Below, piece by piece: positions 1-8,771 of a stretch of DNA of 23,820 bases; position 1 is the stretch's first letter, and each line of letters opens with the position of its first letter. The notes beneath the pieces were generated by a model that was not told where the DNA came from, searched no databases, and saw only the letters and a program-made list of their open reading frames with translations. Source of the DNA: a virus; IMG/VR virus record IMGVR_UViG_3300035661_001517, positions 1 through 23,820 of that record; one strand, 5' to 3'. The position numbers were made by a program, and so were the translations under genes.

Positions 1-441
1 CTAGACCCTAATACAGTGGCAGCTAGCAATGTTAATGCTATGCAACAAGCATTTCAACAGTCTCAGGTCCAGGTTAACCAGGCAATGGCTCAAAGAGGAA
101 TGCAAGACTCGGGTTTAAGTACGCAACTATTTGCACAAGGTACTTATCAGAATGAGATGAGTAAGGCACAAGCAGTAACATTAGCCCCTCAACAAGTAGC
201 TCAACAGAGACAAAGTTTTTTACAAATTGGTTTAGGCCAACAAGGTGCTCTACAGAATAATATTAGTAATGCTTATAGTAATCAAATTACTACAGCAAAT
301 AATCAGTATACTTCTGCAATGAACCAATTAAACTCAGCTAATCAATCAATGGGTAGCGCTGTTAATGCTACAGCAATGGGCTTAGGCTATGCCTTTAATA
401 GTGCTCAGACAGCCCCTAGAACACAAATTCAACTACCATAG
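1..441 (+). CDS. Gln/Ala-rich candidate virion (ejection) protein, 5' end outside window
   Basis: The reading frame is open from base 1 (first codons read L-D-P-N-T-V) with no stop upstream, so the gene almost certainly begins before the window; the GTG at 16 is not a convincing start. The visible 147 residues are very rich in Gln, Asn, Ala and Ser and contain no Cys, with long amphipathic helical stretches. A segment R-G-M-Q-D-S-G-L near the left resembles the RG-x-x-S-G-L pattern I associate with phage DNA-ejection or tail-associated proteins. The stop overlaps the Shine-Dalgarno of the next gene, whose product has similar composition. With the portal downstream, this suggests a structural protein acting in or near the virion neck. 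Assignment as an ejection protein is inference from composition and position; a tail-needle or scaffold-like protein is an alternative. Confidence 0.5.
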   Translation, partial: LDPNTVAASNVNAMQQAFQQSQVQVNQAMAQRGMQDSGLSTQLFAQGTYQNEMSKAQAVTLAPQQVAQQRQSFLQIGLGQQGALQNNISNAYSNQITTANNQYTSAMNQLNSANQSMGSAVNATAMGLGYAFNSAQTAPRTQIQLP

Positions 442-451
442 GAAGAAAATA

Positions 452-1978
452 ATGCCAGCGATAGATTTTGGTGGTGCAATAGCACAAGGAATTACGGGTT
501 ATATAAACGGTATGAGAACAGGAATGTCTGATACTATGGACAGACAGGCTAAGCAACAAGCATTAACTATTCAGGCAGACCAAGCAGCCCAGGCTACGGA
601 GTCACACGATAGTGCTATGTCTCAACAAGCTGAACAGTTAAAGCAATTACAGATGCAAACTAAACAGATGCAAGATTCAATGAGTAAGCAAACTGTATAT
701 CAAGCATTTGATAGTCCTACTCCTATGACTAGTATAAATGCAGCTCTTAAAGATCCTAATATATCTAAGTTATTTAACGTAGGAAGAATAGCTGATATTG
801 ACCAGAAGGATGTCCAGCAAGTTACTCAAGCTAAAGCTATTACAGACGCGGGGGGCCATCCAGTCCAAACATTCTCAACAGACCCCACAACTAATCAACC
901 TGTCGCTAATGTAGTTGACTTAAATAAAATTAAGATTCAGACGGGATACGCAACTTACGCAGCCCAAAGAGATGCCGAACTAGCTAAAAATAAAGCTTTA
1001 ACGTCTACATCAAATCAAGCTAATGTCCAAGCCTTGACAGAAACCGATGGTCTACTTAAAGGGGCTAAAGAAACAGATCCGGCCGCGGGCGCAAAAGATT
1101 CACTAAATTCTTACCTTATTGCACATCCAGAAGCACAGATTAAACTACTAGCTAAGGGCAGCAGCGGGTCCGAAACTTTACTTGCACAAATGGAAAGAGC
1201 ATTTACAACTGAGTATAGTATTAAGGGATTAAAACCAAGTCCGCAACAAGTATCAGACTTTTACCATAGCTTCTTAGCTAAGGAGACTTTAGGTACAGGT
1301 TATATAGCAAAACAACAAGAAGTACAAAATGTAACTGGCGCTCAAATTAAATCTCAGGCTAACTTAAATTCTGGTAATACTAATCCAGCGGATCTTCGTA
1401 TGCAAGAGAATAAAATATTTGCTAATATGCCGCCTGAACAAGTTGCACTATATAAGCCCCAGATTACAGAATTAAAGGCTAATAAAGGTGTTATTACAGG
1501 TATTGATAGAGTACTTAGTACAGCGGATTCTACAATTAAGCCGGTGTCAAAAAATCTTATATCTGATGCTGAAACCTGGATTAAGCTTAAGTTTGGGGCT
1601 AACTCAGCCGAAGCATTTAACAACGTAAATTTTAACACTAAGGCTGGTATGCTCCTAACAAACTATATTAAATCTCTCTCGGGTTTAACTGTTTCGGACA
1701 AAGAAAGAGCTGGATTAACTGATATTATATTGGGTGGACAACATAATGATCTAAAATATATGAAAAGAGCAATGCAATCATTTAGAGAGGAACTTGTAGC
1801 TCATAATAATTCACTGGCAGATAGCGTAAAAGAGATAGCGCCATATACGGCATCTACATCAACCGACTATAGTCAACCGCCAGTAATACCACATCCACCA
1901 AGTAATACAGGCTCTAATAATACACCGCATCATACTAAGCAGTTGCCTCCATTAGACTTAGCCAAATATAAACATTAA
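452..1978 (+). CDS. Gln-rich candidate internal virion/ejection protein (508 aa)
   Basis: I place the start at ATG 452, because AGGAAG at 440-445 lies at proper spacing; the frame is open further upstream, but that part overlaps the previous gene and has no ribosome site. Residues 1-25 are Gly/Ala-rich and mildly hydrophobic (A-I-D-F-G-G-A-I-A-Q-G-I-T-G), followed by a Gln/Met-rich coiled-coil-like stretch to about residue 90. The middle is Ala/Gln/Lys-rich and helical. The C-terminal 40 residues are Pro/Ser/Asn/His-rich and probably disordered. An amphipathic N-terminus plus long helical segments just before the portal gene fits an ejection protein released with phage DNA, but no domain is recognised. 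The gene is followed after 9 bp by the portal gene, so the two are probably co-transcribed. Confidence 0.5.
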   Translation: MPAIDFGGAIAQGITGYINGMRTGMSDTMDRQAKQQALTIQADQAAQATESHDSAMSQQAEQLKQLQMQTKQMQDSMSKQTVYQAFDSPTPMTSINAALKDPNISKLFNVGRIADIDQKDVQQVTQAKAITDAGGHPVQTFSTDPTTNQPVANVVDLNKIKIQTGYATYAAQRDAELAKNKALTSTSNQANVQALTETDGLLKGAKETDPAAGAKDSLNSYLIAHPEAQIKLLAKGSSGSETLLAQMERAFTTEYSIKGLKPSPQQVSDFYHSFLAKETLGTGYIAKQQEVQNVTGAQIKSQANLNSGNTNPADLRMQENKIFANMPPEQVALYKPQITELKANKGVITGIDRVLSTADSTIKPVSKNLISDAETWIKLKFGANSAEAFNNVNFNTKAGMLLTNYIKSLSGLTVSDKERAGLTDIILGGQHNDLKYMKRAMQSFREELVAHNNSLADSVKEIAPYTASTSTDYSQPPVIPHPPSNTGSNNTPHHTKQLPPLDLAKYKH

Positions 1979-1987
1979 GGGTAACAG

Positions 1988-3841
1988 ATGACTATAACAA
2001 TAGAAAACTTAAGAGATACTTTTCAGATAGGCTACAATGCTTATCTGGAGAGTCGTAAAGAGGCCAATCTCTGTGAGGATTATTACCATAATAGACAGTA
2101 TACAACTGACCAATTATCTGTATTAGCTGATAGAGGGCAGCCTAAGGAAACCTTTAACATAGTTAAACTATTTTCAAGGCAACTTATTGGTTATTACTCT
2201 ACCTTAATTAATACAATAAAAGTAAACCCAATTCAATATAGTGATGTTGATACGGCATCCTTACTAGATGATGTAGCTAATGAGGTATTAAGAGATAATA
2301 GTTTTTCTAATGAAGCAGACGCTATTAAACTTGATGGCTTTTTATCTGGACTATTATGCTCATATATAGATGTTATAGACTCAGGAGAGACTGATAAGTT
2401 TGGGCGTAAAATATACAACATTACACTTGAAAGAGTTCCCTCTAGTGAAATAGTTTTAGACCCTATGAGTATTAGAGCAGACAGTCAAGATGCTAGGTTT
2501 ATCCACAGACATAAGTGGTTTTCAGAAGAGGGTGTAATTGAAGCATTCGGTAAAGGTAGTTTAGATAAATTGCAAGACTACAGAAACACATTAAATGCTG
2601 AGGAAGCAGATTTTGAGTTTAAGTATGGTATGCAGTTTATGGGTCAATATAGACTACATAAGAACTATCTAATAGTTCACTCTATTATGAAGGATGATAA
2701 TGGTGATAGCTGGAGTGTTTATTGGTCTGACTTTACTATACTTAATAAAAAGAAAATAACTTATAAAGATGTGAAATTTCCATATAGAGTTGTTAAAGTT
2801 AGTGACTCAAATAAAGCTGAATATTACGGTATATTTAGAGATGTTATGGAAAGTCAAAATGCTATAAATCAGGCTATCATACAAATCCAACAGATGGCTA
2901 ACTCAAATAAAGCTTTTGTAGAAGATGGAGCAGTGGAAAACTTAGCTGACTTTACTAAGGCATTTAATAGAGTTAACTCTGTTATACCTGTAACTAATTT
3001 AGCTGGTATTAAGATAGACAGTCTTAGTGGTGATATTCAACAACAGTACCTACTTATAGATAAAGCATTTAATCGTATTCAGAGAATACTAGGTATAAAT
3101 GATAGTTTTCTTGGTATGGCGTACGCTAGTGATAGCGGTAGAAAAGTTCAACTTCAACAAAATGCTAGTATGGTTGCGTTGCGATATTTAACAACTAAAC
3201 TCGAACTTTATTATAAAATGGTTGGGTGGGATGTCGTTAATCTAATCAAACAATACTATACAGCTAACCAAATACTAAGAATATCTGATGAGTTAGTGGG
3301 GCAAAGATGGGTTGAATTAAACAAGCCTATTATGCTTCCGGACTCAAAGGGTCAACCACAACCCGTTATGGATGAGTCTATTGACCCGGCATCAGGGGAA
3401 CCTAATAAAGATGCCTTGGGGAATATTATTATGGTTCCGCTTAATGACAGTAGAACTGACATTAGTTTTGCAAAAGTAGATTTAGAAATAACTACAGCAG
3501 CTTATGATGACTCAGATGAGCAGAATGATAAAATGCTGAACGGTGTATTAAACGGAAACTTAGGTAACGCACTTATGACCGTTAACCCAGCTGGATATAT
3601 GAAACTTGCTAGTTTAAGCATAAAATCACTTAAATCTAGATACAGTTCTAATATAGCCGATATACTGGACCAAACATCCCAGATGCTAACGCCTCAACCT
3701 CAGATGCAGTCCCAATTAGGGGCTGGAGCGAATGTTAGTTCACAGTTACCTCAAGGCGGGTCACGAACCCAACAAGGCGCTCCTATGCAACAAGCTCCTC
3801 AGGCTCAACAAGGAATACCTAATGTTCAAGGCGGAAACTAA
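1988..3841 (+). CDS. Portal protein, P22-like (617 aa)
   Basis: This is the dodecameric ring at the capsid vertex through which DNA is packaged and ejected. The N-terminal region has the order usual for P22-type portals: an early acidic/aromatic helix with E-D-Y-Y-H-N-R-Q-Y, then N-I-V-K-L-F-S-R-Q-L-I-G-Y-Y (about residues 57-70), then I-K-V-N-P (about 77-81). A central segment has V-P-S-S-E-I-V-L-D-P (about 150-159) before R-F-I-H-R-H-K-W. A long helical part follows (M-E-S-Q-N-A-I-N-Q-A-I-I-Q-I-Q-Q, about 290-305). The last 50 residues are Gln/Pro-rich and probably flexible. Length is close to the 600-750 usual for the family. ATG 1988 follows AAGGG at 1977-1981. The stop shares one base with the start of the next gene (TAATG). 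Terminase and coat genes, normally near the portal, are outside the window. Confidence 0.8.
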   Translation: MTITIENLRDTFQIGYNAYLESRKEANLCEDYYHNRQYTTDQLSVLADRGQPKETFNIVKLFSRQLIGYYSTLINTIKVNPIQYSDVDTASLLDDVANEVLRDNSFSNEADAIKLDGFLSGLLCSYIDVIDSGETDKFGRKIYNITLERVPSSEIVLDPMSIRADSQDARFIHRHKWFSEEGVIEAFGKGSLDKLQDYRNTLNAEEADFEFKYGMQFMGQYRLHKNYLIVHSIMKDDNGDSWSVYWSDFTILNKKKITYKDVKFPYRVVKVSDSNKAEYYGIFRDVMESQNAINQAIIQIQQMANSNKAFVEDGAVENLADFTKAFNRVNSVIPVTNLAGIKIDSLSGDIQQQYLLIDKAFNRIQRILGINDSFLGMAYASDSGRKVQLQQNASMVALRYLTTKLELYYKMVGWDVVNLIKQYYTANQILRISDELVGQRWVELNKPIMLPDSKGQPQPVMDESIDPASGEPNKDALGNIIMVPLNDSRTDISFAKVDLEITTAAYDDSDEQNDKMLNGVLNGNLGNALMTVNPAGYMKLASLSIKSLKSRYSSNIADILDQTSQMLTPQPQMQSQLGAGANVSSQLPQGGSRTQQGAPMQQAPQAQQGIPNVQGGN

Positions 3842-6426
3842 TGGCGTATGATGTAAATAAAATGCTTAGTGATGGATATTCAATAAGTGATATTGGTCAG
3901 GCGATGGGCTATAATGTAAACAAGATGAAATCTGATGGTTATGGAGATGACCAGATTACAGCGGCGTTAAAATCTTATAAGGGTACAGATTCTAGCCCAG
4001 CAGTAGACAACTCAATGCCTAGTACAGGTAATAGTACACTAGATAGAATGGGATCAATGCAAAATTCTTCCTTTGGTAAAACTGTAAAAGCTAAAACCAC
4101 ACCTAAAGCACCTGTAGTTAATAAGACATCAGTTAATACAACACCTCATGCTAAGAGTGTCCCTCAGGTTTCAACTATTTCAGGGGATACTCAGTACACA
4201 CCAGATAACTATACAGGGGCATTTACTCAGGATGTTGCCCAACCACTAGGTGAATTTAGTGGACAAGTAGCCGCAGGAATGGCGACCCCTTTAGCTGGTG
4301 TACAAAGAGCCTTTGATGATACAACAGGTGTTAATACAGGCGGGCAAGCAAATGTTGATGCTATACAGGAATATGAGAAAACTTATAATGACCAGCACCC
4401 AGATCAAACAATTGCTCCATCAACTCTAGGTGAGGGAGTTGATTATTTCCTAACACCTATGGGTACAGGTATGCTAACTGGTATGGCTTCAATTATGGGT
4501 ATATCATCTGCAATGGGAATAGGTGAGAATAAATCCTATAAAGAAGCACTAACAACAGGTGCCTTATCAGCAGCGGCTGGTGGTGCCGTTATGAAGGGTC
4601 TTGATATGCTAAGTGGTAAGGTTGGTGACGCAACGGCCTTTAAAGTGTATAACTACCTTAAGGATTATAATAACATTAGTGAAGAGGAAGCAACAAATAT
4701 CTTCACTAACTGGTCTAAAGTTATGGACGCTCTGGATACAGCCTCTAATAGATCTAAAGCCATAGTCGACTACTTGGGTAGCAAGGGTGCAGCTTTAAAA
4801 GTTAACGCAGTAGCTAATTCACCTAAAGCCATAGCTGAAACTGAAGGAGAGATGAAAGCTCGTCTTACGGCCGTTAAAGATATGACTAATGGCGCATCGC
4901 CCATAGAATATACAGCTGACTCACTTAATGAGGCCTCTAACACAGTTAAAGATAACTATAACTTTGTTAAGTCAACCATAGGTAATAATCCTGTTAGTTT
5001 GGATGTTACTAGTGACTTAACAAAGGCTTTAACTAGTAATACTAAAGCTATAAAAGATACTCTATTAAAGGGTTCAACTATTGAAAGCGATATTACAACC
5101 GCGATGGACGACGCAGCTTCGGGGGCTAATAAACTAGGTAGAAATTCTACATCTGTTGAAATTCCTGAGTCTATGGCTGATGCTGAAAGTTCAGGTTCTG
5201 TACAAGCGATAAAATCCACACTTAGTTCACCAAATGTTACTACTCAGGACATTATTAATATTATGCCTAATATTAATAAACTAATAAGTAGGTCTGATGG
5301 AGTAGTTAAATATAACTGGACTAGGGTTAAGGATAGTTTACAAACCGCTTTAGAAAAATCACTTACCCCTAATGAGTTTAAGGCTTGGACAGAAGCTAAT
5401 GCTGACTATAGTAAAATGGCTGATGTTACCTACGGTAAAGTAGGTGATATTATGAATAATGTTAGAAAGGGTATTATTACTCCGGATGTAGGCATTAGAC
5501 AAATAAGTAAACTAAAGCCCGGTGAAACATTATTTAGTAATCTACAAGATATGGTTGGTAGTAAAGCTACTGCAGGATTTGAAAAAGCTATACTTAAAGA
5601 AGCAATGGGTAAAAACTCTGAAAATGTAGACTGGGCTCACTTAGCTAGAAATCTAGATCAGCATGGATTTATTACTCCAGAAGGAAGGGCAATTAAGTCA
5701 GCTGTGGATAGTATTTCAAAAAGCTTTTTAACTGATGACTCTATAAATGCTATTATAGCTAAGTCTAACTTTTCAGACAGTGGTATTGGGTCAAATATCT
5801 ATGAAAGAGCTAAGGTTAAGTTTATAGGTTCTGTATTTAAAGCCTTAACTAAAAGAATACCTTTTAATGAGACTAGTAAATATGAACTTAGAATGGACCA
5901 ACTGTCAAAGATACTTAGTTCACCAACTAAAGTTAAGAGTTTAATGTCTGAGTATAATTCACTAGGAGAAGGTGTTAAACAGAAGTTTAAAGATGACTTA
6001 ATTAAACAAATAGCCTATAACCCTAAATTAGAGCCTACTGGAGATGTTAACTTAAAGCCTATGTATTCAACACCAAAAGGCACTGTTAGTTCTAATATAT
6101 CCCAAGCAGCTTTACACGATGCACAGTTACAGATAGTCAGAGAAAGCTTAGGTAGCTCAGTTAAAAGTGACCAGGTTATGCACACTATTAAAAATGTTCT
6201 TGATAGTAAAAGAACAGCCAATATCCTAAGAGATGCTGGTGAAAGAATGAAGGTTAATGATAGAGAGGGTAATTCTAAAATGTTAAAGAAAATACTTGAC
6301 AGGGAAGTAAACACTTTAGTAGAAACTGTAAATAAATCTAATGGAGTTAAGCTTCATCCTGATGATGTAACTAAGATCTATCAAATGAAACTTGACCAAC
6401 TAATGAAGGATTGTAATGGCCTGTAG
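3841..6426 (+). CDS. Large candidate internal virion/ejection protein (861 aa)
   Basis: No enzyme motif is recognised. The N-terminus carries two tandem copies of a roughly 21-residue unit, Y-D-V-N-K-M-L-S-D-G-Y (3-13) and Y-N-V-N-K-M-K-S-D-G-Y (24-34), each followed by an acidic/isoleucine segment; D-G-Y-S type repeats of this kind occur in large podovirus internal proteins. Residues 45-120 are Ser/Thr/Pro-rich and probably disordered. Residues about 200-258 are Gly/Ala/Met-rich and hydrophobic (for example G-M-L-T-G-M-A-S-I-M-G-I), compatible with membrane insertion during DNA ejection. The rest is mostly helical and Lys/Asn-rich. Size, location after the portal and the muramidase gene immediately after it suggest the role split among gp14-gp16 in T7-like phages. 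The gene overlaps the muramidase gene by 11 bp. Confidence 0.55.
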   Translation: MAYDVNKMLSDGYSISDIGQAMGYNVNKMKSDGYGDDQITAALKSYKGTDSSPAVDNSMPSTGNSTLDRMGSMQNSSFGKTVKAKTTPKAPVVNKTSVNTTPHAKSVPQVSTISGDTQYTPDNYTGAFTQDVAQPLGEFSGQVAAGMATPLAGVQRAFDDTTGVNTGGQANVDAIQEYEKTYNDQHPDQTIAPSTLGEGVDYFLTPMGTGMLTGMASIMGISSAMGIGENKSYKEALTTGALSAAAGGAVMKGLDMLSGKVGDATAFKVYNYLKDYNNISEEEATNIFTNWSKVMDALDTASNRSKAIVDYLGSKGAALKVNAVANSPKAIAETEGEMKARLTAVKDMTNGASPIEYTADSLNEASNTVKDNYNFVKSTIGNNPVSLDVTSDLTKALTSNTKAIKDTLLKGSTIESDITTAMDDAASGANKLGRNSTSVEIPESMADAESSGSVQAIKSTLSSPNVTTQDIINIMPNINKLISRSDGVVKYNWTRVKDSLQTALEKSLTPNEFKAWTEANADYSKMADVTYGKVGDIMNNVRKGIITPDVGIRQISKLKPGETLFSNLQDMVGSKATAGFEKAILKEAMGKNSENVDWAHLARNLDQHGFITPEGRAIKSAVDSISKSFLTDDSINAIIAKSNFSDSGIGSNIYERAKVKFIGSVFKALTKRIPFNETSKYELRMDQLSKILSSPTKVKSLMSEYNSLGEGVKQKFKDDLIKQIAYNPKLEPTGDVNLKPMYSTPKGTVSSNISQAALHDAQLQIVRESLGSSVKSDQVMHTIKNVLDSKRTANILRDAGERMKVNDREGNSKMLKKILDREVNTLVETVNKSNGVKLHPDDVTKIYQMKLDQLMKDCNGL

Positions 6427-7132
6427 TGTATTATTAGCTAATGCTATAAAAGATATTGGTGCCTATATAAGCTCATCTAAGGAGGCTAAAATAGCTTCCT
6501 TATCAACTACACAGGGTATACCTTCTAGTAGTGATAATACTCAGACAAAACCTGTTGTTACTATTCCACAGCCTGTTAGTGAGCCTGTTATAGATAATAC
6601 TAAGAGTGTAAAAGACTATGCAGTAGCTGAGAATAAAAAGAATGCCCCAAATACCTATGATAGTATTCTTAGGGCTGAATTAGGTGGAAAGACCCATATA
6701 GGTACTAAACTTCATATGGGTAAAACTATTGGAGCAGGAATAGACTTAGTTCAAAATCCTAAGGTAGGTTCTGATGCACTAAGAAGTGCAGGTGTTAGTA
6801 ATAATACAATATCAAGATTACTTCAGGGTGATAAGTCAGCAAGTATAACTACTGAACAAGTTAAAGATGCTTCAAAGTATATGATTGACTATAGTTTAAA
6901 AGCTCTTGAAAATAGACTTGGGTTTAAAATACCTGAACAATATCAAGCTGCGGTTGTTTTAGGCCAATACTATATGGATCTTCATCCTAGTAATAATAAG
7001 ACTAGAAATGATTTATATAATATGGTTAAGTCACAGAACTTTGAAGGTTATATGAATACTATTGCATCCGGAAGAGGGAGGGTTGCATCTGAAATGAGGC
7101 AGAGGTTAGACAGAGCGGGAATTAAATACTAA
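6416..7132 (+). CDS. Pesticin/T4-lysozyme-like muramidase (238 aa)
   Basis: The C-terminal part (about 80-238) has a GH24-like lysozyme signature. Glu88 sits in R-A-E-L-G-G, and T-I-G-A-G-I-D-L (104-111) places Thr104 and Asp110 exactly six residues apart, as the catalytic Thr and Asp are in pesticin. Further on, an I-T-T-E-Q segment with a helix of basic residues and a C-terminal R-Q-R-L-D-R match the helical lobe of this fold. Residues 1-78 are Ser/Thr/Pro-rich with no recognisable signal peptide. Position behind the large candidate ejection gene, with an 11 bp overlap and AAGGA at 6406-6410, suggests a virion-associated murein hydrolase that opens the cell wall on entry. An endolysin used at lysis is the alternative; no holin or spanin is visible nearby. 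Confidence 0.72.
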   Translation: MACSVLLANAIKDIGAYISSSKEAKIASLSTTQGIPSSSDNTQTKPVVTIPQPVSEPVIDNTKSVKDYAVAENKKNAPNTYDSILRAELGGKTHIGTKLHMGKTIGAGIDLVQNPKVGSDALRSAGVSNNTISRLLQGDKSASITTEQVKDASKYMIDYSLKALENRLGFKIPEQYQAAVVLGQYYMDLHPSNNKTRNDLYNMVKSQNFEGYMNTIASGRGRVASEMRQRLDRAGIKY

Positions 7133-7145
7133 GAAAGGAGATAGA

Positions 7146-7265
7146 ATGGCTAAAGTAACAAGTAAAATGTCTGCAGTTAAACCTGGTAAAACACTACCAG
7201 TTGCACCAATGGCAAAAACTAAAGTTGTGCCTATGGCACCAATGAAAAAACTACCTAAGAAATAG
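7146..7265 (+). CDS. Small basic Lys/Pro/Met-rich protein (39 aa)
   Basis: This short reading frame follows the muramidase stop after 13 bp and has a strong AAAGGAG at 7134-7140, five bases before ATG 7146. The product contains 12 Lys, 5 Met and 5 Pro, with no acidic residue and no Cys. Two P-M-A-like units (V-A-P-M-A-K and V-P-M-A-P-M-K-K) form an imperfect repeat. Such a peptide may bind DNA or act as a minor virion or cementing component, but no family is recognised. Its last 11 bases overlap the end of the convergent SF2 helicase gene. The good ribosome site and the clear compositional design argue that it is a real gene despite its length. Confidence 0.6.
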   Translation: MAKVTSKMSAVKPGKTLPVAPMAKTKVVPMAPMKKLPKK

Positions 7266-8484
7266 ATAGTCTTTCATAGGTTGAATTATTAAAGTCTTCT
7301 TTTTTGGAGACTTTATTATATACCTGGTCCGAAATTGCTTTCTTAACAAGTATATGGTGGACAGTTAATGTATTACTTCCATTTGTATTAATAATTCTTT
7401 CCCTTCGTTGTATAAACTTAGCACCAGAATAGTTGCTAGATAGTATAACAAAATGAGTGAGATGACTAAGATCCACACCTTCTGCATCCGCTGTCGATGA
7501 ATATATTTTTGCTCTTCTAAATCTTTTCTCAAGTAAAATCCTTTCCCCTATAAAATTACACATTATACCTACTTCTTCTGTATCCCCAAAAGTATTAAAT
7601 ATATAATTCACTTTCTCTGTATTACCAAGTAATACATATTCCTCACCTACCTTAGCTACACCAGATTCTAACATATGTAATGATGTCCTTAGTTTCATTG
7701 TACTGTCACAGACTAATGGTAACTTATCATCACTAACCTTGTTAAACATATTAGGCCAAATATCAACTATAAAATCCTTTTGTAATTGATTATATAATGC
7801 CTTTGTGGGTTCATTTAGGTCAATGTAATGTATCTGGTCAACTGCCTGTAAATCCTTTGAAATACCTGCATCTTCTTGAGTCATATACACGGTGAAAGTG
7901 TTTATATAATCAATTAATTCAGGTTTATGCTTATCATATTGTTGAATATCTCTACCCACAACCCTTAGTGAATATCTAATACCATAATGGTCGTGAAACC
8001 TATAAAAGTTTGAAAACTGTGAGAAAGGATTAAACTCTGATATACTCATCTGATGATATATACCACAAGGACTTTCAACTATTGCTGTACCACTAAGATG
8101 TATATGTGGCATTAGTTTACACAGTGACTTAATTGTTTTAATTCTTAGGGATGGTTTACCTAGTGTTCCCAAGTTATGTGACTCATCAATTATAACTAAG
8201 TCATAGTGTTTTGGATTTAACTTATGAGCTTGTTCATAGTTAGTAATTGTATACTTATGTTTTAATGCACTATTACCAATAGTAAACTTCTCCCATCCAG
8301 GTATAGCATTCTTTTTAGTTAAAACTAATATGTTAGTTATCTTATCTGACTTCTCAGCAATTAATATACTAGTGTATGTTTTACCACTTCTGGGTTTACC
8401 AGCTAAATAGACATAACCTTTTTCTTTTAAAATATCCCAACATTTATCTGCAAAGACTAGTTGATGTGGAAGAGGTGTTATCAT
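7255..8484 (-). CDS. SF2 (SNF2-like) DNA helicase/translocase (409 aa)
   Basis: An ATP-driven DNA translocase of superfamily 2. Motif I is A-G-K-P-R-S-G-K-T (28-36), motif II is D-E-S-H (100-103) and motif III is S-G-T-A (131-134). Motif VI appears near the C-terminus as F-I-Q-R-R-E-R-I. Q-motif-like P-L-P-H-Q is at residues 4-8. The size is typical of compact phage SNF2-like helicases that lack accessory domains. It overlaps the VRR-NUC nuclease gene by 4 bp (ATGA), so translation is coupled. The helicase, nuclease and ligase trio at the end of the operon suggests a role in recombination, branch processing or late replication. The exact substrate cannot be told. Confidence 0.82.
   Translation of the reverse strand: MITPLPHQLVFADKCWDILKEKGYVYLAGKPRSGKTYTSILIAEKSDKITNILVLTKKNAIPGWEKFTIGNSALKHKYTITNYEQAHKLNPKHYDLVIIDESHNLGTLGKPSLRIKTIKSLCKLMPHIHLSGTAIVESPCGIYHQMSISEFNPFSQFSNFYRFHDHYGIRYSLRVVGRDIQQYDKHKPELIDYINTFTVYMTQEDAGISKDLQAVDQIHYIDLNEPTKALYNQLQKDFIVDIWPNMFNKVSDDKLPLVCDSTMKLRTSLHMLESGVAKVGEEYVLLGNTEKVNYIFNTFGDTEEVGIMCNFIGERILLEKRFRRAKIYSSTADAEGVDLSHLTHFVILSSNYSGAKFIQRRERIINTNGSNTLTVHHILVKKAISDQVYNKVSKKEDFNNSTYERLSIS
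7290..7315. terminator. Hairpin at the convergence of the two modules (possible terminator)
   Basis: TAAAGTCT (7290-7297) and AGACTTTA (7308-7315) form an 8 bp perfect stem with a 10-base T-rich loop, extendable past one mismatch. It lies inside the 3' coding end of the SF2 helicase gene, about 25 bp past the last + strand stop, where a terminator for the virion operon would be expected. The flanks are AT-rich but lack a clean run of T on either strand, so termination is only inferred. Confidence 0.3.
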
Positions 8485-8771
8485 AGCTCACCTCTATGTA
8501 ATGCAAGGATTTGTTCCTCTACATATTCTTGGGACCAAGCAACAAAACTAATCCCACCTGACTTTTCAACCATATCTAAGTTATAGGCTTGTAGTTTAGA
8601 CACTGTATTTCTGCTCTCTGGTCTTTTAACCTCAATAGCTATAAACCTACCTTCATAACAACATAGTAAGTCAGGCACACCAGATTTAGATGCTGAAACT
8701 ATTTTAACAACATAAGCATCTATACTTTCAAGATACTTAATTATTTTAGTTTGTATCTGCTGTTCTGTCAT
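8481..8771 (-). CDS. VRR-NUC domain nuclease (96 aa)
   Basis: A minimal PD-(D/E)XK-type nuclease of the VRR-NUC family, which cuts branched DNA such as Holliday junctions or flaps. The visible core is Glu3/Gln4 in the first helix, S-G-V-P-D (30-34) as the metal-binding Asp motif, and I-E-V-K (46-49) with the catalytic Glu and Lys, followed by Gln61 and Y63 in the next helix (S-K-L-Q-A-Y). The length matches the stand-alone VRR-NUC domain found in many phages, where it is commonly next to an SNF2-like helicase, as here. The start shares one base with the ligase stop (TAATG). Confidence 0.85.
   Translation of the reverse strand: MTEQQIQTKIIKYLESIDAYVVKIVSASKSGVPDLLCCYEGRFIAIEVKRPESRNTVSKLQAYNLDMVEKSGGISFVAWSQEYVEEQILALHRGEL

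Noticed and set aside
389-451. N-terminal extension of the second gene from ATG 389
   Set aside because: It lies inside the preceding gene and has no ribosome site, while ATG 452 has AGGAAG at correct spacing.
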